Shown here piece by piece: positions 1 to 5,778 of a DNA stretch of 5,778 nucleotides. This DNA is from an uncultured Clostridia bacterium (GTDB lineage: Bacteria; Bacillota; Clostridia; TANB77; CAG-508), in NCBI GenBank assembly GCA_948528155.1, contig CAOSZT010000138.1:1-5778 (forward strand), read 5' to 3'. Below the pieces are notes generated by a model. The model saw nothing but the letters and a program-made list of their open reading frames with translations. It searched no databases and was not told the DNA's origin. The position numbers and the translations under genes were made by a program. Every line of letters starts with the position of its first letter. The first letter of the stretch is position 1.

Positions 1-71
1 TTAGATTTAATAATAATTAATATAAAAATCTTTTAATGATAATTATAATTCAATTTTATTAGAGGCTGTAA

Positions 72-349
72 GAGATACTCGAAAATGGCAAATCACGAAT
101 TTTTATAAAAACGAAAATAAGTAACAGAATAATTAAAAAATAACATTAGATTATAGACTTACAAAAATATAATTAAACTTTCATATTAAAAGGTGAAAGT
201 ATATAGATTTTACAAATAATTTAGCAAAAAGAGGATTAAGAAAAATAAAAACAAAGTTAAAAATTGCAGGAGGATTTAGAAATTTAAATTTTGCAAAATA
301 TTATTGTAGTGTGTATTGCACTTTTATACATTGTAATACACAACTTTGA
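72..349 (+). pseudogene. Decayed C-terminal end of an IS66-family transposase (TnpC) gene
   Basis: No intact gene is present, but translation recovers IS66 transposase signatures. From 209 to about 307 the frame reads FTNNLAKRGLR, then KTKLKIAGGFR, then a few residues later FAKYYC. This matches the family's C-terminal pattern, roughly F-D/T-NN-x-AER-D-I/L-R, K-x-K-x-KISGGFR, then A-x-x-F-C. The same frame upstream (146-166) reads LDYRLTK, resembling the NLLDRLxKY stretch that normally precedes it. Internal stops interrupt it at 170-172 (TAA) and 194-196 (TGA), and a TGA at 347-349 closes the frame. A different frame at 72-92 reads EILENGK, which could be the family's Y-x-x-IL-x-x-G segment after a frameshift; this part is weaker. 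The acidic Glu of the AER-D motif is replaced by Lys, as expected of a dead copy. The usual terminal inverted repeats and the rest of the element are not visible. The identification is from memory of family motifs and is firm only for 209-307. Confidence 0.72.
311..341. repeat. Imperfect inverted repeat just upstream of the operon promoter
   Basis: GTGTATTGCA (311-320) and TGTAATACAC (332-341) are complementary at 9 of 10 positions around an 11-base centre. The dyad ends 4 bases before the -35 box of the downstream promoter. No T-run follows, so it does not look like an intrinsic terminator. A dyad here could be a regulator-binding site, or simply part of the degenerate IS66 tail. Function is inferred from position only. 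Confidence 0.45.
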
Positions 350-393
350 CACATCTTATTTATATACTATAAATTATATTATTTTTATACATT
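322..393. repeat. Exact 11-bp direct repeat TTTTATACATT flanking the promoter
   Basis: TTTTATACATT occurs at 322-332 and again at 383-393, 61 bp apart. Extending each copy to 16 bases (320-335 and 381-396) keeps 14 matches. One copy lies upstream of the -35 box, inside the centre of the 311-341 dyad. The other lies at about the start of the transcript. OmpR/PhoB-type regulators usually bind direct repeats, so autoregulation by the adjacent response regulator is possible. However, AT-rich DNA produces such repeats by chance, and the 61-bp separation is wider than typical tandem sites. Confidence 0.4.
346..373 (+). promoter_or_regulatory. Sigma70/SigA-type promoter of the two-component operon
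   Basis: A perfect -35 box TTGACA (346-351) is followed by a 16-bp spacer and a -10 box TATAAA (368-373). This predicts a transcript start near 380 and a leader of about 100 bases before the regulator's ATG. The -35 box overlaps the stop codon that closes the IS66 remnant. I saw no riboswitch-like structure or terminator in the leader; it is plain AT-rich sequence with only short weak dyads. Confidence 0.7.
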
Positions 394-468
394 ATATCAA
401 GGATAATGAGACATAATATTTATATTTAAAGACAAAAGTAAGTGAAAATAGTAATTACTTATAGAGAT

Positions 469-473
469 AGGAG
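469..473 (+). promoter_or_regulatory. Shine-Dalgarno site of the response regulator
   Basis: AGGAG lies 8 bases before the ATG at 482. This fixes that start, and the protein then begins with the canonical MIKILIVEDD of receiver domains. Confidence 0.85.
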
Positions 474-481
474 AAAGATAA

Positions 482-1138
482 ATGATAAAAATATTAATTG
501 TAGAAGATGATAAATCTATTTCAAATTTAATTAGTATAAATTTAAGTGATGAAGGATATCATTGTTCATGTGCTTATGATGGTAATGAGGCAGCAAATTT
601 ATTAGAAAAAAATATATATGATTTAGTTTTATTAGATGTAATGTTGCCACAAATAGATGGATATGAATTATTAGAATATGTTTTATATATGAAAATTCCT
701 GTAATATTTATTACAGCTAAAACATCTACAGAAGATGTTATAAAGGGACTAAAACTTGGTGCAGATGATTATATAAAAAAACCTTTTCAAATAGGAGAGA
801 TTATAGCAAGAGTAGAAGCACTTTTGAGAAGAACAGGAAAATTAGAATCTAAAATATTAGAAATATTAGGGATTAAAATTGATCTTGAATCTAGAACTGT
901 AACAAAAGATGGAAAGATAATTGAACTTACAGTAAAAGAATATGAATTACTAATATATTTAATTCAAAATAAAAATATAGCGATATATAGAGATAAAATT
1001 TATGAGAGAGTTTGGCAAGAGGAATTTACAGGACAAACAAGAACTTTGGATACTCATATTCAAAGATTACGAAAAAAGTTAAATTTAGAAAATAATATAA
1101 AAACAGTTTTTCGTATTGGATATAAATTCGAAGTATAA
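482..1138 (+). CDS. OmpR/PhoB-family response regulator
   Basis: Cytoplasmic DNA-binding regulator of a two-component system, 218 residues, full length for the family. The N-terminal receiver domain (about 1-118) has the acidic pair D9-D10 in VEDD, the phospho-acceptor D52 in LLDVMLP, T78 in FITAK and K100 in the KPF motif, so the phosphorylation site looks intact. A winged-helix output domain (about 125-218) follows. It contains the L-T-x-x-E-Y-x-L-L segment near 149-158, a recognition-helix region around RTLDTHIQRLRKKL (187-200) and the terminal RIGYKF wing (211-216). The partner is almost certainly the histidine kinase encoded 32 bp downstream. The targets cannot be read from sequence. Autoregulation is plausible given the repeats around its promoter. 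The family call is very secure, but orthology to a named regulator (VanR, CssR, RegX-like) is not established. Confidence 0.95.
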   Translation: MIKILIVEDDKSISNLISINLSDEGYHCSCAYDGNEAANLLEKNIYDLVLLDVMLPQIDGYELLEYVLYMKIPVIFITAKTSTEDVIKGLKLGADDYIKKPFQIGEIIARVEALLRRTGKLESKILEILGIKIDLESRTVTKDGKIIELTVKEYELLIYLIQNKNIAIYRDKIYERVWQEEFTGQTRTLDTHIQRLRKKLNLENNIKTVFRIGYKFEV

Positions 1139-1143
1139 TAAAA

Positions 1144-1159
1144 AATCCAAGAAAGGATT
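1144..1159 (+). promoter_or_regulatory. Shine-Dalgarno of the kinase gene inside a small possible hairpin
   Basis: The best ribosome site for the kinase is AAAGGA (1152-1157), 13 bases from the ATG and so farther away than for its neighbours. AATCC (1144-1148) can pair with GGATT (1155-1159) over a 6-base loop, which would bury the GGA core. The 5-bp stem is weak. It could lower kinase translation relative to the regulator, but that is inference. Confidence 0.35.
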
Positions 1160-1170
1160 GTATTTACAAA

Positions 1171-2550
1171 ATGAAAATATTTTTTAAATTATTTATTTCA
1201 GTAGTTCTAGTATTATGTATTTCACTTTCAACTTTTGGATATTTTTTAATAATCAATTCTTTTCAAAATACTGTTCAAAGGGAAGTTTTACAAACATTAG
1301 AACAATTTGAACTTATTAAATTTTCAATAGAATCTAATATATCTACATTAGATTTTAGAAATGAAATTGTATTGGAAAATGTAATAAAAAATGCTTTAAA
1401 TGGAAATATATATACTAATTTGATTGGTATATATTCAAGTAATAGAGAAAAAATAAATTCATCATTTCCAGAAAACTTTGAAATTACAGAAATTTTAGAA
1501 AAAGTACAAAATTCAAGTCTTGCATACAAAATTAAAAAAAATGGTGATAAATATATACTCATAACAGCGGGATATTTAAAGGAAGACAAAGAACCTATTT
1601 ACTTAATAATTGGAAAAGATATAACAAAAATACTAACAGAATATGAGCAAATAAAAAGAATATATATCATTATATATTATTTTATAGCTCTAATTAGCAT
1701 AATTATTGTATTAATACTTACATTACTAATTATTTCACCAATAAAAAAAGTAAATGATTTAGCAAAAAAAATAGCAAATGGAGATTATAAAAGTAGAATA
1801 AAAATTACAAGTAATGATGAATTAGGAGAGCTAGGAAAAAGTTTTAACACAATGACAGAAGCTATTGAAAAAAGCTTTGAACAAATAAAACAAACTTCAA
1901 TACAAAAAGAAGAATTTGTTGCGAATTTTGCTCATGAACTAAAAACACCTTTAACTTCTATAATTGGATATGCAGATATGATATGTTTAAAAAATTTAAA
2001 ACAAGAACAAGCAAAAGAGTATGCACAATATATATGGAATGAAGGAATGCGATTAGAAAATTTGTCTCAAAAATTAATGAATTTAATAATGTTAAATTGC
2101 CAAAACCTTATATTTGAAAAAGTGTCAGTGACAGAATTTTTCCAAGATATTAAGCAATCTACAAAACTTATGCTAGATAAAAATAATATAATATTAGATA
2201 CAAAGATAGATGAAAGTGATATATTTGTGGAATATGATTTATTTAAGACACTTATTTTAAATATAGTAGATAATTCAAGAAAAGCAAATGCAACTAAAAT
2301 ATATATAACTGGTAAAAAAAGTTCAGAAAACTACGAAATAATTATTAGTGATAATGGATGTGGAATACCAGAGAAAGATCTAAATCGAATAACAGAGGCA
2401 TTTTTTATTGTAGATAAATCTCGTGCACAAAAGCAGTATAGTGCAGGAATTGGACTTGCTTTAGCAGACAAAATTGTTAAATTTCATAAAGGTACTTTAA
2501 GATTTGAAAGTAAATTAGAAAAGGGTACAAAGGTTATTATAACTTTATAA
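1171..2550 (+). CDS. Membrane sensor histidine kinase
   Basis: Transmembrane sensor that autophosphorylates on His and passes the phosphate to the response regulator encoded just upstream; 459 residues. A first membrane helix (about 5-29) and a second (about 164-189) enclose an extracytoplasmic region of about 135 residues, a plausible Cache-like sensor, although I cannot assign its ligand. A HAMP linker follows (about 190-240, with the NDELGELGKSFNTM segment). The dimerisation/phospho-acceptor helix contains H255 in FAHELKTPLTSIIGY. The HATPase domain shows an N-box (NIVDNSRKA, with N364 and N368), a G1 box (DNGCGIP, D394 onward) and a G2 box (GIGLAL, 426-431). All catalytic motifs look intact. 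The VanS-like architecture is that of a classical class I kinase. The third gene of the operon starts 13 bp after its stop, so co-expression is very likely. Confidence 0.95.
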   Translation: MKIFFKLFISVVLVLCISLSTFGYFLIINSFQNTVQREVLQTLEQFELIKFSIESNISTLDFRNEIVLENVIKNALNGNIYTNLIGIYSSNREKINSSFPENFEITEILEKVQNSSLAYKIKKNGDKYILITAGYLKEDKEPIYLIIGKDITKILTEYEQIKRIYIIIYYFIALISIIIVLILTLLIISPIKKVNDLAKKIANGDYKSRIKITSNDELGELGKSFNTMTEAIEKSFEQIKQTSIQKEEFVANFAHELKTPLTSIIGYADMICLKNLKQEQAKEYAQYIWNEGMRLENLSQKLMNLIMLNCQNLIFEKVSVTEFFQDIKQSTKLMLDKNNIILDTKIDESDIFVEYDLFKTLILNIVDNSRKANATKIYITGKKSSENYEIIISDNGCGIPEKDLNRITEAFFIVDKSRAQKQYSAGIGLALADKIVKFHKGTLRFESKLEKGTKVIITL

Positions 2551-2556
2551 AAGGAG
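2551..2556 (+). promoter_or_regulatory. Shine-Dalgarno site of the third operon gene
   Basis: AAGGAG begins directly after the kinase stop codon and lies 7 bases before the ATG at 2564. It is the strongest match in the operon and supports co-translation of this gene with the kinase. Confidence 0.8.
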
Positions 2557-2563
2557 AAAATTT

Positions 2564-3316
2564 ATGTATAAAAAATTGCAACCATTAATAATAATTGTAA
2601 TCGCAGTAATAATATTATTTGGAAATTTTATTTTCTTTAATTTTTTATTAGATAAAAAAGAAGAAGAGTTAATAGAAAAAACAGGAAGAATTGAATTATC
2701 CAAAAACTATATAAAATCAAATTCTACAGATGTATCGTTAATAGATGTAATTACAAATATAGCTTATCCATCATCTTATGGAATTTCTCATCAACCATTT
2801 GAAAATCAATTATCAATGAAAGAAGCTATACAAATATCCAAAAGTACCATAATCAAATTTATTCAAAATGGAATTATATTAGATATTAGTGATATACAAA
2901 AAAGAATTACAAATGAAAAAAATTATACTTCAAATTTAAGTACAAAAGCAGATAATACAATGCAATTAAATCCATTATATAGCTTATGGGACATTAAATA
3001 TAATGATGATAACTCATGGGTATACATATCTTTAAATGCTATAACTGGAGATGTTTTAAAATTATTAGTCAAGGAAGATTTTGAAGATAGTAAACAAAAT
3101 TTGAATATAAAATCAGCAGAAGAGATTTTAAATCTCTATTTAGAATATTTGAAATTAGAAGATTTGAAAACTGATTTCTTAAAATTTGATAAAACATATG
3201 CTAGATGTAAAATAAAAGACACTGATGTATGCTTGATAGTTTCATATATGATTGATGAAAAAAGTTATCATTTAGATATAAGTTTTGCAACTTATACACA
3301 AGAAGTTGACAATTAA
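2564..3316 (+). CDS. Membrane-anchored protein with a PepSY-like segment, possible kinase accessory
   Basis: I do not recognise a named family for this 250-residue protein. A short basic N-terminus (MYKKLQ) precedes one strong hydrophobic helix (about 7-29). No lipobox or signal-peptidase site is clear, so it probably stays anchored with its C-terminal part outside the cell. A charged stretch (KKEEELIEK, 31-39) follows the helix. Residues about 84-168 resemble a PepSY-type unit: an amphipathic helix with SMKEAIQISK, then strands with LWDIKY, WVYISLNAITGDVLKL (152-167). The N-A-x-TG-x-V-L ending is typical of PepSY and related folds. A second helix-plus-strands part (about 183-241, starting SAEEILNLYLEYL) may be a diverged repeat of the same fold. 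Position as the last gene of a regulator-kinase operon suggests it modulates or feeds the sensor, in the way YycH/YycI act on WalK, but there is no sequence proof and no claimed homology to those proteins. Confidence 0.7.
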   Translation: MYKKLQPLIIIVIAVIILFGNFIFFNFLLDKKEEELIEKTGRIELSKNYIKSNSTDVSLIDVITNIAYPSSYGISHQPFENQLSMKEAIQISKSTIIKFIQNGIILDISDIQKRITNEKNYTSNLSTKADNTMQLNPLYSLWDIKYNDDNSWVYISLNAITGDVLKLLVKEDFEDSKQNLNIKSAEEILNLYLEYLKLEDLKTDFLKFDKTYARCKIKDTDVCLIVSYMIDEKSYHLDISFATYTQEVDN

Positions 3317-3337
3317 TTAACATGATATACCTATAAT
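3306..3337 (+). promoter_or_regulatory. Weak promoter candidate upstream of the FemAB-like gene
   Basis: TTGACA (3306-3311) overlaps the last codons of the preceding gene, and TATAAT (3332-3337) lies downstream. The 20-bp spacer is longer than the usual 16-18. An alternative extended -10, TG-A-TATACC (3323-3331), would have a 14-bp spacer, which is short. Both boxes are individually good, but neither spacing is. Transcription of the downstream pair needs some promoter in this gap or read-through from the operon. Confidence 0.35.
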
Positions 3338-3417
3338 TATTTTATGTGATAAGTAAATTCAATTACTAGATAATGTCTTAAAAAATAAAGCCATTAAAAT
3401 TATTATATATAAATGAT

Positions 3418-3453
3418 TTTAACTACTCGACTATGTATTATTTAGTAGCTAAA
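3418..3453. repeat. Imperfect hairpin between the signalling operon and the FemAB-like gene
   Basis: TTTAACTACT (3418-3427) pairs with AGTAGCTAAA (3444-3453) with one mismatch and a 16-base loop. The stem is mostly A-T and no T-run follows, so it is a poor intrinsic terminator. It could be an operator or a leader structure. The rest of the 3317-3509 gap is AT-rich with no gene or other recognisable element. Confidence 0.3.
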
Positions 3454-3494
3454 TTAACAAATAATTAAGAAAACTTATTGCAAATAAATAATAT

Positions 3495-3499
3495 AGGAG
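3495..3499 (+). promoter_or_regulatory. Shine-Dalgarno site of the FemAB-like gene
   Basis: AGGAG lies 10 bases before the ATG at 3510 and supports that start. Confidence 0.75.
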
Positions 3500-3509
3500 T
3501 TATAAATAT

Positions 3510-4580
3510 ATGATCAGTAATAATTATTGTTATAAAGAATTAGAAGAATTTTTATCTACTAACCCAAAAAGTCACTTATTTCAATCAGAAGAATGGGCTA
3601 AAGTTAAAGAAAAGTGGGAAAATGAAATGATAGTAGTTAGAAAAGATGGGCATATAACAGGAACTATGAGTATATTACTAAAAAAAATGCCAATAGTAAA
3701 TTCTTATATAATGTATGCTCCACGTGGATTTGTTTGTAATCCACAAGATAAAGAAACTTTAGAAAAAATAACAATAGAGGCTAAGAAAATTGCTAAAAAG
3801 TATAAAGCTTTTATTTTTAGATTAGATCCAGATATTCCAAATAAGGATGAAAATTTTAAATTATTAATGCAATCTCTTGGATATAAATTGAAAGATAATA
3901 TAAAAACTATTGATGATGTTATACAACCTAAATTCGTATATAGGCTTAATATAAAAGGTAAAACAGAAGAAGAAATTTTTAAATCTTTTAAAGAAAAAAC
4001 CAGATACAATATAAGACTTTCATTAAAAAAGAATGTAAAAATTAGAGAAGGAAAAAAAGAAGATATACCAATATTTTATAATATTTTAAAAGAAACTAGT
4101 AAAAGAGACAACTTTTTTATACGAGATATAAAATATTTTGAAAGGATATATAATATAATGTATCCAAAATTTGCAAAGATATTAATTGCAGAATATGAAG
4201 GTAATCCAATAGCAGTAGCTATGCCAATTTATTATGGGAATAAAGTATGGTATTTATATGGTGGAAGTTTAAATAAATATAGAAATGTAATGTCAACATA
4301 TTTATTGCAATGGGAAATGATAAAATGGGCATTAGAAAAAGGATGCGATATTTATGATTTTGGTGGTGTTTCAGGGTATAATGATAAAGAAAGTTGTATG
4401 TATGGTGTGTATCATTTCAAAAGTGGGTTTAATGGAGAAGTAGTAGAATTTATAGATGAACTATATATTGTATTTAATCCATTTAAAAATACTATTTGGA
4501 ATATAATATCTTCTTTACATACAAAAGTTTTAAATATTAAAAGTAAAGGAATTAAAAAGTGTGCAGACAAAAAGTATTAA
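3510..4580 (+). CDS. FemAB/FemX-family peptidoglycan bridge aminoacyl-transferase
   Basis: Cytoplasmic enzyme of the Fem family. In this family aminoacyl-tRNA donates an amino acid to the stem-peptide Lys (or equivalent) of a peptidoglycan precursor, such as lipid II or UDP-MurNAc-pentapeptide, building the interpeptide bridge. At 356 residues it has the two-GNAT-lobe layout: lobe one about 1-150 (HLFQSEEWAKVK near 22-33, YAPRG at 69-73) and lobe two about 151-330. Visible family signatures are KTRYNIRLSLKK (163-174), LYGGS (249-253), LQWEMIKWALEKG (266-278), YDFGGVSG (282-289) and GVYHFKSGFNGE (299-310). The length is close to that of small FemX-type enzymes and shorter than staphylococcal FemA. 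No obvious long coiled-coil arm is seen, so a tRNA-synthetase-like arm is probably lacking. The amino acid added cannot be told from sequence. The 3' end overlaps the next gene by 20 bp, so the two are likely translated together, which ties it to envelope glycan assembly. Confidence 0.9.
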   Translation: MISNNYCYKELEEFLSTNPKSHLFQSEEWAKVKEKWENEMIVVRKDGHITGTMSILLKKMPIVNSYIMYAPRGFVCNPQDKETLEKITIEAKKIAKKYKAFIFRLDPDIPNKDENFKLLMQSLGYKLKDNIKTIDDVIQPKFVYRLNIKGKTEEEIFKSFKEKTRYNIRLSLKKNVKIREGKKEDIPIFYNILKETSKRDNFFIRDIKYFERIYNIMYPKFAKILIAEYEGNPIAVAMPIYYGNKVWYLYGGSLNKYRNVMSTYLLQWEMIKWALEKGCDIYDFGGVSGYNDKESCMYGVYHFKSGFNGEVVEFIDELYIVFNPFKNTIWNIISSLHTKVLNIKSKGIKKCADKKY

Positions 4581-5133
4581 AAAAAATTATTTATATAATC
4601 TACTATATCAAATACTTATATTAATATTACCTATAATTACAACACCATATATATCAAGATGTTTAGGAGCAGAAAATATAGGAATTTATAGTTTTATAAT
4701 TTCTATTGTAACATATTTTATGTTATTTGGTTCTTTAGGTGTTTCTTTTTATGGTCAAAGAGAAATTGCTTATATAAGAGAAAACAAAGAAAAACGACAA
4801 AAAACATTTTTAGAAATTGTTGTTTGTCGTTTTCTTACAATGACAATTACTATATTTATATACTATCTAACATTTGTTAGAGATAATGTATATAAACAAT
4901 ATTATAGAATACTTATAATATATTTACTTGCTGCTGCTTTTGATATTAGTTGGTTTTTTCAAGGTCTTGAGGATTTTAAAAAAACAATTATAAGGAATAT
5001 TATTGTAAGGACTATTAGTGTTGTATGTATATTTATTTTTGTTAAATCACGGAAAAGATTTAGGAAAATATTTATTAATTTATTCATTAACAGATTTTTT
5101 AGGAAATATTTCCTTATGGTTTTATTTGCCTAG
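4561..5133 (+). CDS. N-terminal part of a Wzx/RfbX-type oligosaccharide flippase, ended early by a frameshift
   Basis: First segment of an inner-membrane flippase of the MOP superfamily (polysaccharide biosynthesis/Wzx type), which moves lipid-linked oligosaccharide across the membrane. The GTG start at 4561 lies inside the end of the preceding gene, 10 bases after AAAGGA (4545-4550), and gives the typical opening KSIKKNYLYNLLYQIL. Family landmarks follow: ITTPYISRCLGAENIGIYSF (26-45), YGQREIAY (64-71) and FDISWFFQGLEDFKKT (127-142), with about four to five membrane helices. Homology stops at about residue 163, after FIFVKS. The last 27 or so residues (KRFRKIFINLF and on) are basic, look nothing like the family, and end at a TAG. 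The true continuation is in the next frame. As written, the protein is 190 residues against the family's usual 450-500 and would not work as a flippase. It may represent one intact gene with a sequencing error. Confidence 0.88.
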   Translation: MQTKSIKKNYLYNLLYQILILILPIITTPYISRCLGAENIGIYSFIISIVTYFMLFGSLGVSFYGQREIAYIRENKEKRQKTFLEIVVCRFLTMTITIFIYYLTFVRDNVYKQYYRILIIYLLAAAFDISWFFQGLEDFKKTIIRNIIVRTISVVCIFIFVKSRKRFRKIFINLFINRFFRKYFLMVLFA

Positions 5134-5778
5134 ATATTTTAAATGCTGTCATATAAAAGATTTAAATATAAAGAAGCATATTTATCCTATTTTATCATTA
5201 TTTGTTCCTCAAATAGCAATAAAAATATATAATATAATAGATAAAATAATGATAGGTTATATGATTTTAGACAGATCAGAACTAGGGTATTATGAAGAAG
5301 CTTATAAAATAATTAATGTATTATTTACATTAGTTTCATCTCTTAGTGTAGTAATGATACCAAGAATTGCAAGTATTTTCTCAACTGGAGATTATAAAAA
5401 AATAAATAAATATTTAAAAAAATCATTTGAATTTACTTTCTTTTTATCTTTCCCAATTATGTTTGGAATTATTGTAATTTCAAAAGAATTTGTACCAATA
5501 TTTTTAGGGGAAGAGTATAAAAAAGCAATATTAATTGTTATTGGCTTAGCACCAATAATATTACTTTGTGGTATTACTAATGTTATTGGAACTCAATATT
5601 TACTTCCAACTAAAAGACAAAAACAATATACTATATCTATAATAGCTGGATTAATAGTAAATATTATATTTAATGTAATATTTATAAAAACAGCAGGAGC
5701 TATTGGAGCAACGATTGTAACATTAATATCTCAATTTATTGTTTTTTTGATTCAGACTAATTACATCAAAAAAGAAAT
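5051..5778 (+). pseudogene. Remainder of the same flippase in the shifted frame, cut by the window end
   Basis: Reading one base later, the frame from 5051 stays open to the window end (242 codons) and continues the flippase without a gap: GKDLGKYLLIYSL, then LGNISLWFYLPRYF, which is a conserved Wzx stretch after the fifth or sixth helix. Later parts include LFVPQIAIKIYNIIDKIMIG, GYYEEAYKI, LSVVMIPRIA, FVPIFLGEEY and GTQYLLPTKRQ, all typical of the family. Several more membrane helices are evident. Joined to the upstream part, it makes about 405 residues, so roughly 60-80 C-terminal residues should lie beyond the window. Alone, this part has no good ribosome site; its first ATG is at 5249 (TTG at 5126), so independent expression is unlikely. 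It is labelled as a broken gene because of the frameshift, but a sequence error would restore one normal CDS. Confidence 0.85.

Noticed and set aside
85..108. Tiny ATG-started peptide MANHEFL in the upstream region
   Set aside because: Seven codons without a ribosome site, inside the IS66 remnant; a leader-peptide role has no support.
146..349. Reading TGA as Trp to rescue the upstream remnant as a gene
   Set aside because: The frame also has a TAA at 170-172, key residues are degraded, and all intact genes in the window use TGG for Trp with no in-frame TGA.
374..481. Leader of the two-component operon considered as a riboswitch or attenuator
   Set aside because: Only short A-T stems (for example CATTAT with ATAATG near 390-410) are present, with no terminator/antiterminator pair and no known aptamer motif.
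1275..1589. Open frame of 104 codons on the minus strand, inside the kinase gene
   Set aside because: It is antisense to a clearly coding gene, has no ribosome site or recognisable domain, and its openness follows from the AT-rich codon use of the kinase.
3418..3453. Intrinsic terminator for the signalling operon
   Set aside because: The stem is A-T rich with a mismatch and a large loop, and no T-tract follows; I kept it only as a low-confidence inverted repeat.
3704..4009. Open frame of 101 codons on the minus strand, inside the FemAB-like gene
   Set aside because: It is the antisense shadow of a well-supported gene, with no start signal and no family resemblance.
5041..5060. Programmed +1 ribosomal frameshift in the flippase
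   Set aside because: The P-site codon TCA would re-pair poorly with CAC after a +1 slip, and there is no nearby stop or stimulatory element. A mutation or sequence error is simpler. The rare CGG codon keeps the idea open but unproven.

Overview
This is a very AT-rich window with compact genes, all on the plus strand. Shine-Dalgarno sites are strong (AGGAG, AAGGAG), stop codons are TAA, and Trp is TGG with no in-frame TGA. A FemAB-type aminoacyl-transferase, an OmpR/VanS-type two-component system and a Wzx flippase that resembles Firmicutes homologues together suggest a low-GC Firmicute, most likely a Clostridia-like or gut-associated lineage. Nothing in the sequence fixes the genus.

Layout. 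(1) Positions 1-349 hold no intact gene. Much of this stretch is the decayed 3' end of an IS66-family transposase gene, readable as protein remnants with internal stops. (2) A sigma70-type promoter (TTGACA, 16 bp, TATAAA) sits at the end of that remnant. It is flanked by a dyad and by an exact 11-bp direct repeat, both candidate operator elements. (3) Positions 482-3316 are a three-gene operon. It encodes an OmpR/PhoB response regulator, a membrane histidine kinase with an extracytoplasmic sensor region, and a membrane-anchored protein with a PepSY-like segment that may be an accessory to the kinase. (4) A 193-bp gap (3317-3509) holds a weak promoter candidate and an imperfect hairpin. (5) Positions 3510-4580 encode a FemAB/FemX-like peptidoglycan interpeptide-bridge transferase. 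It overlaps by 20 bp the start of (6) a Wzx/RfbX-type oligosaccharide flippase, 4561 to the window end. The flippase is split by a +1 frameshift near 5047-5056 and is cut off by the window edge.

The genes suggest a cell-envelope theme: a signalling operon next to genes for peptidoglycan cross-bridge synthesis and export of a lipid-linked glycan. The link between the two blocks is inferred from adjacency only. I see no clearly new system. The points most worth a second look are the flippase frameshift, the IS66 fossil that ends inside the operon promoter, the repeat pair around that promoter, and the uncharacterised third protein of the signalling operon.
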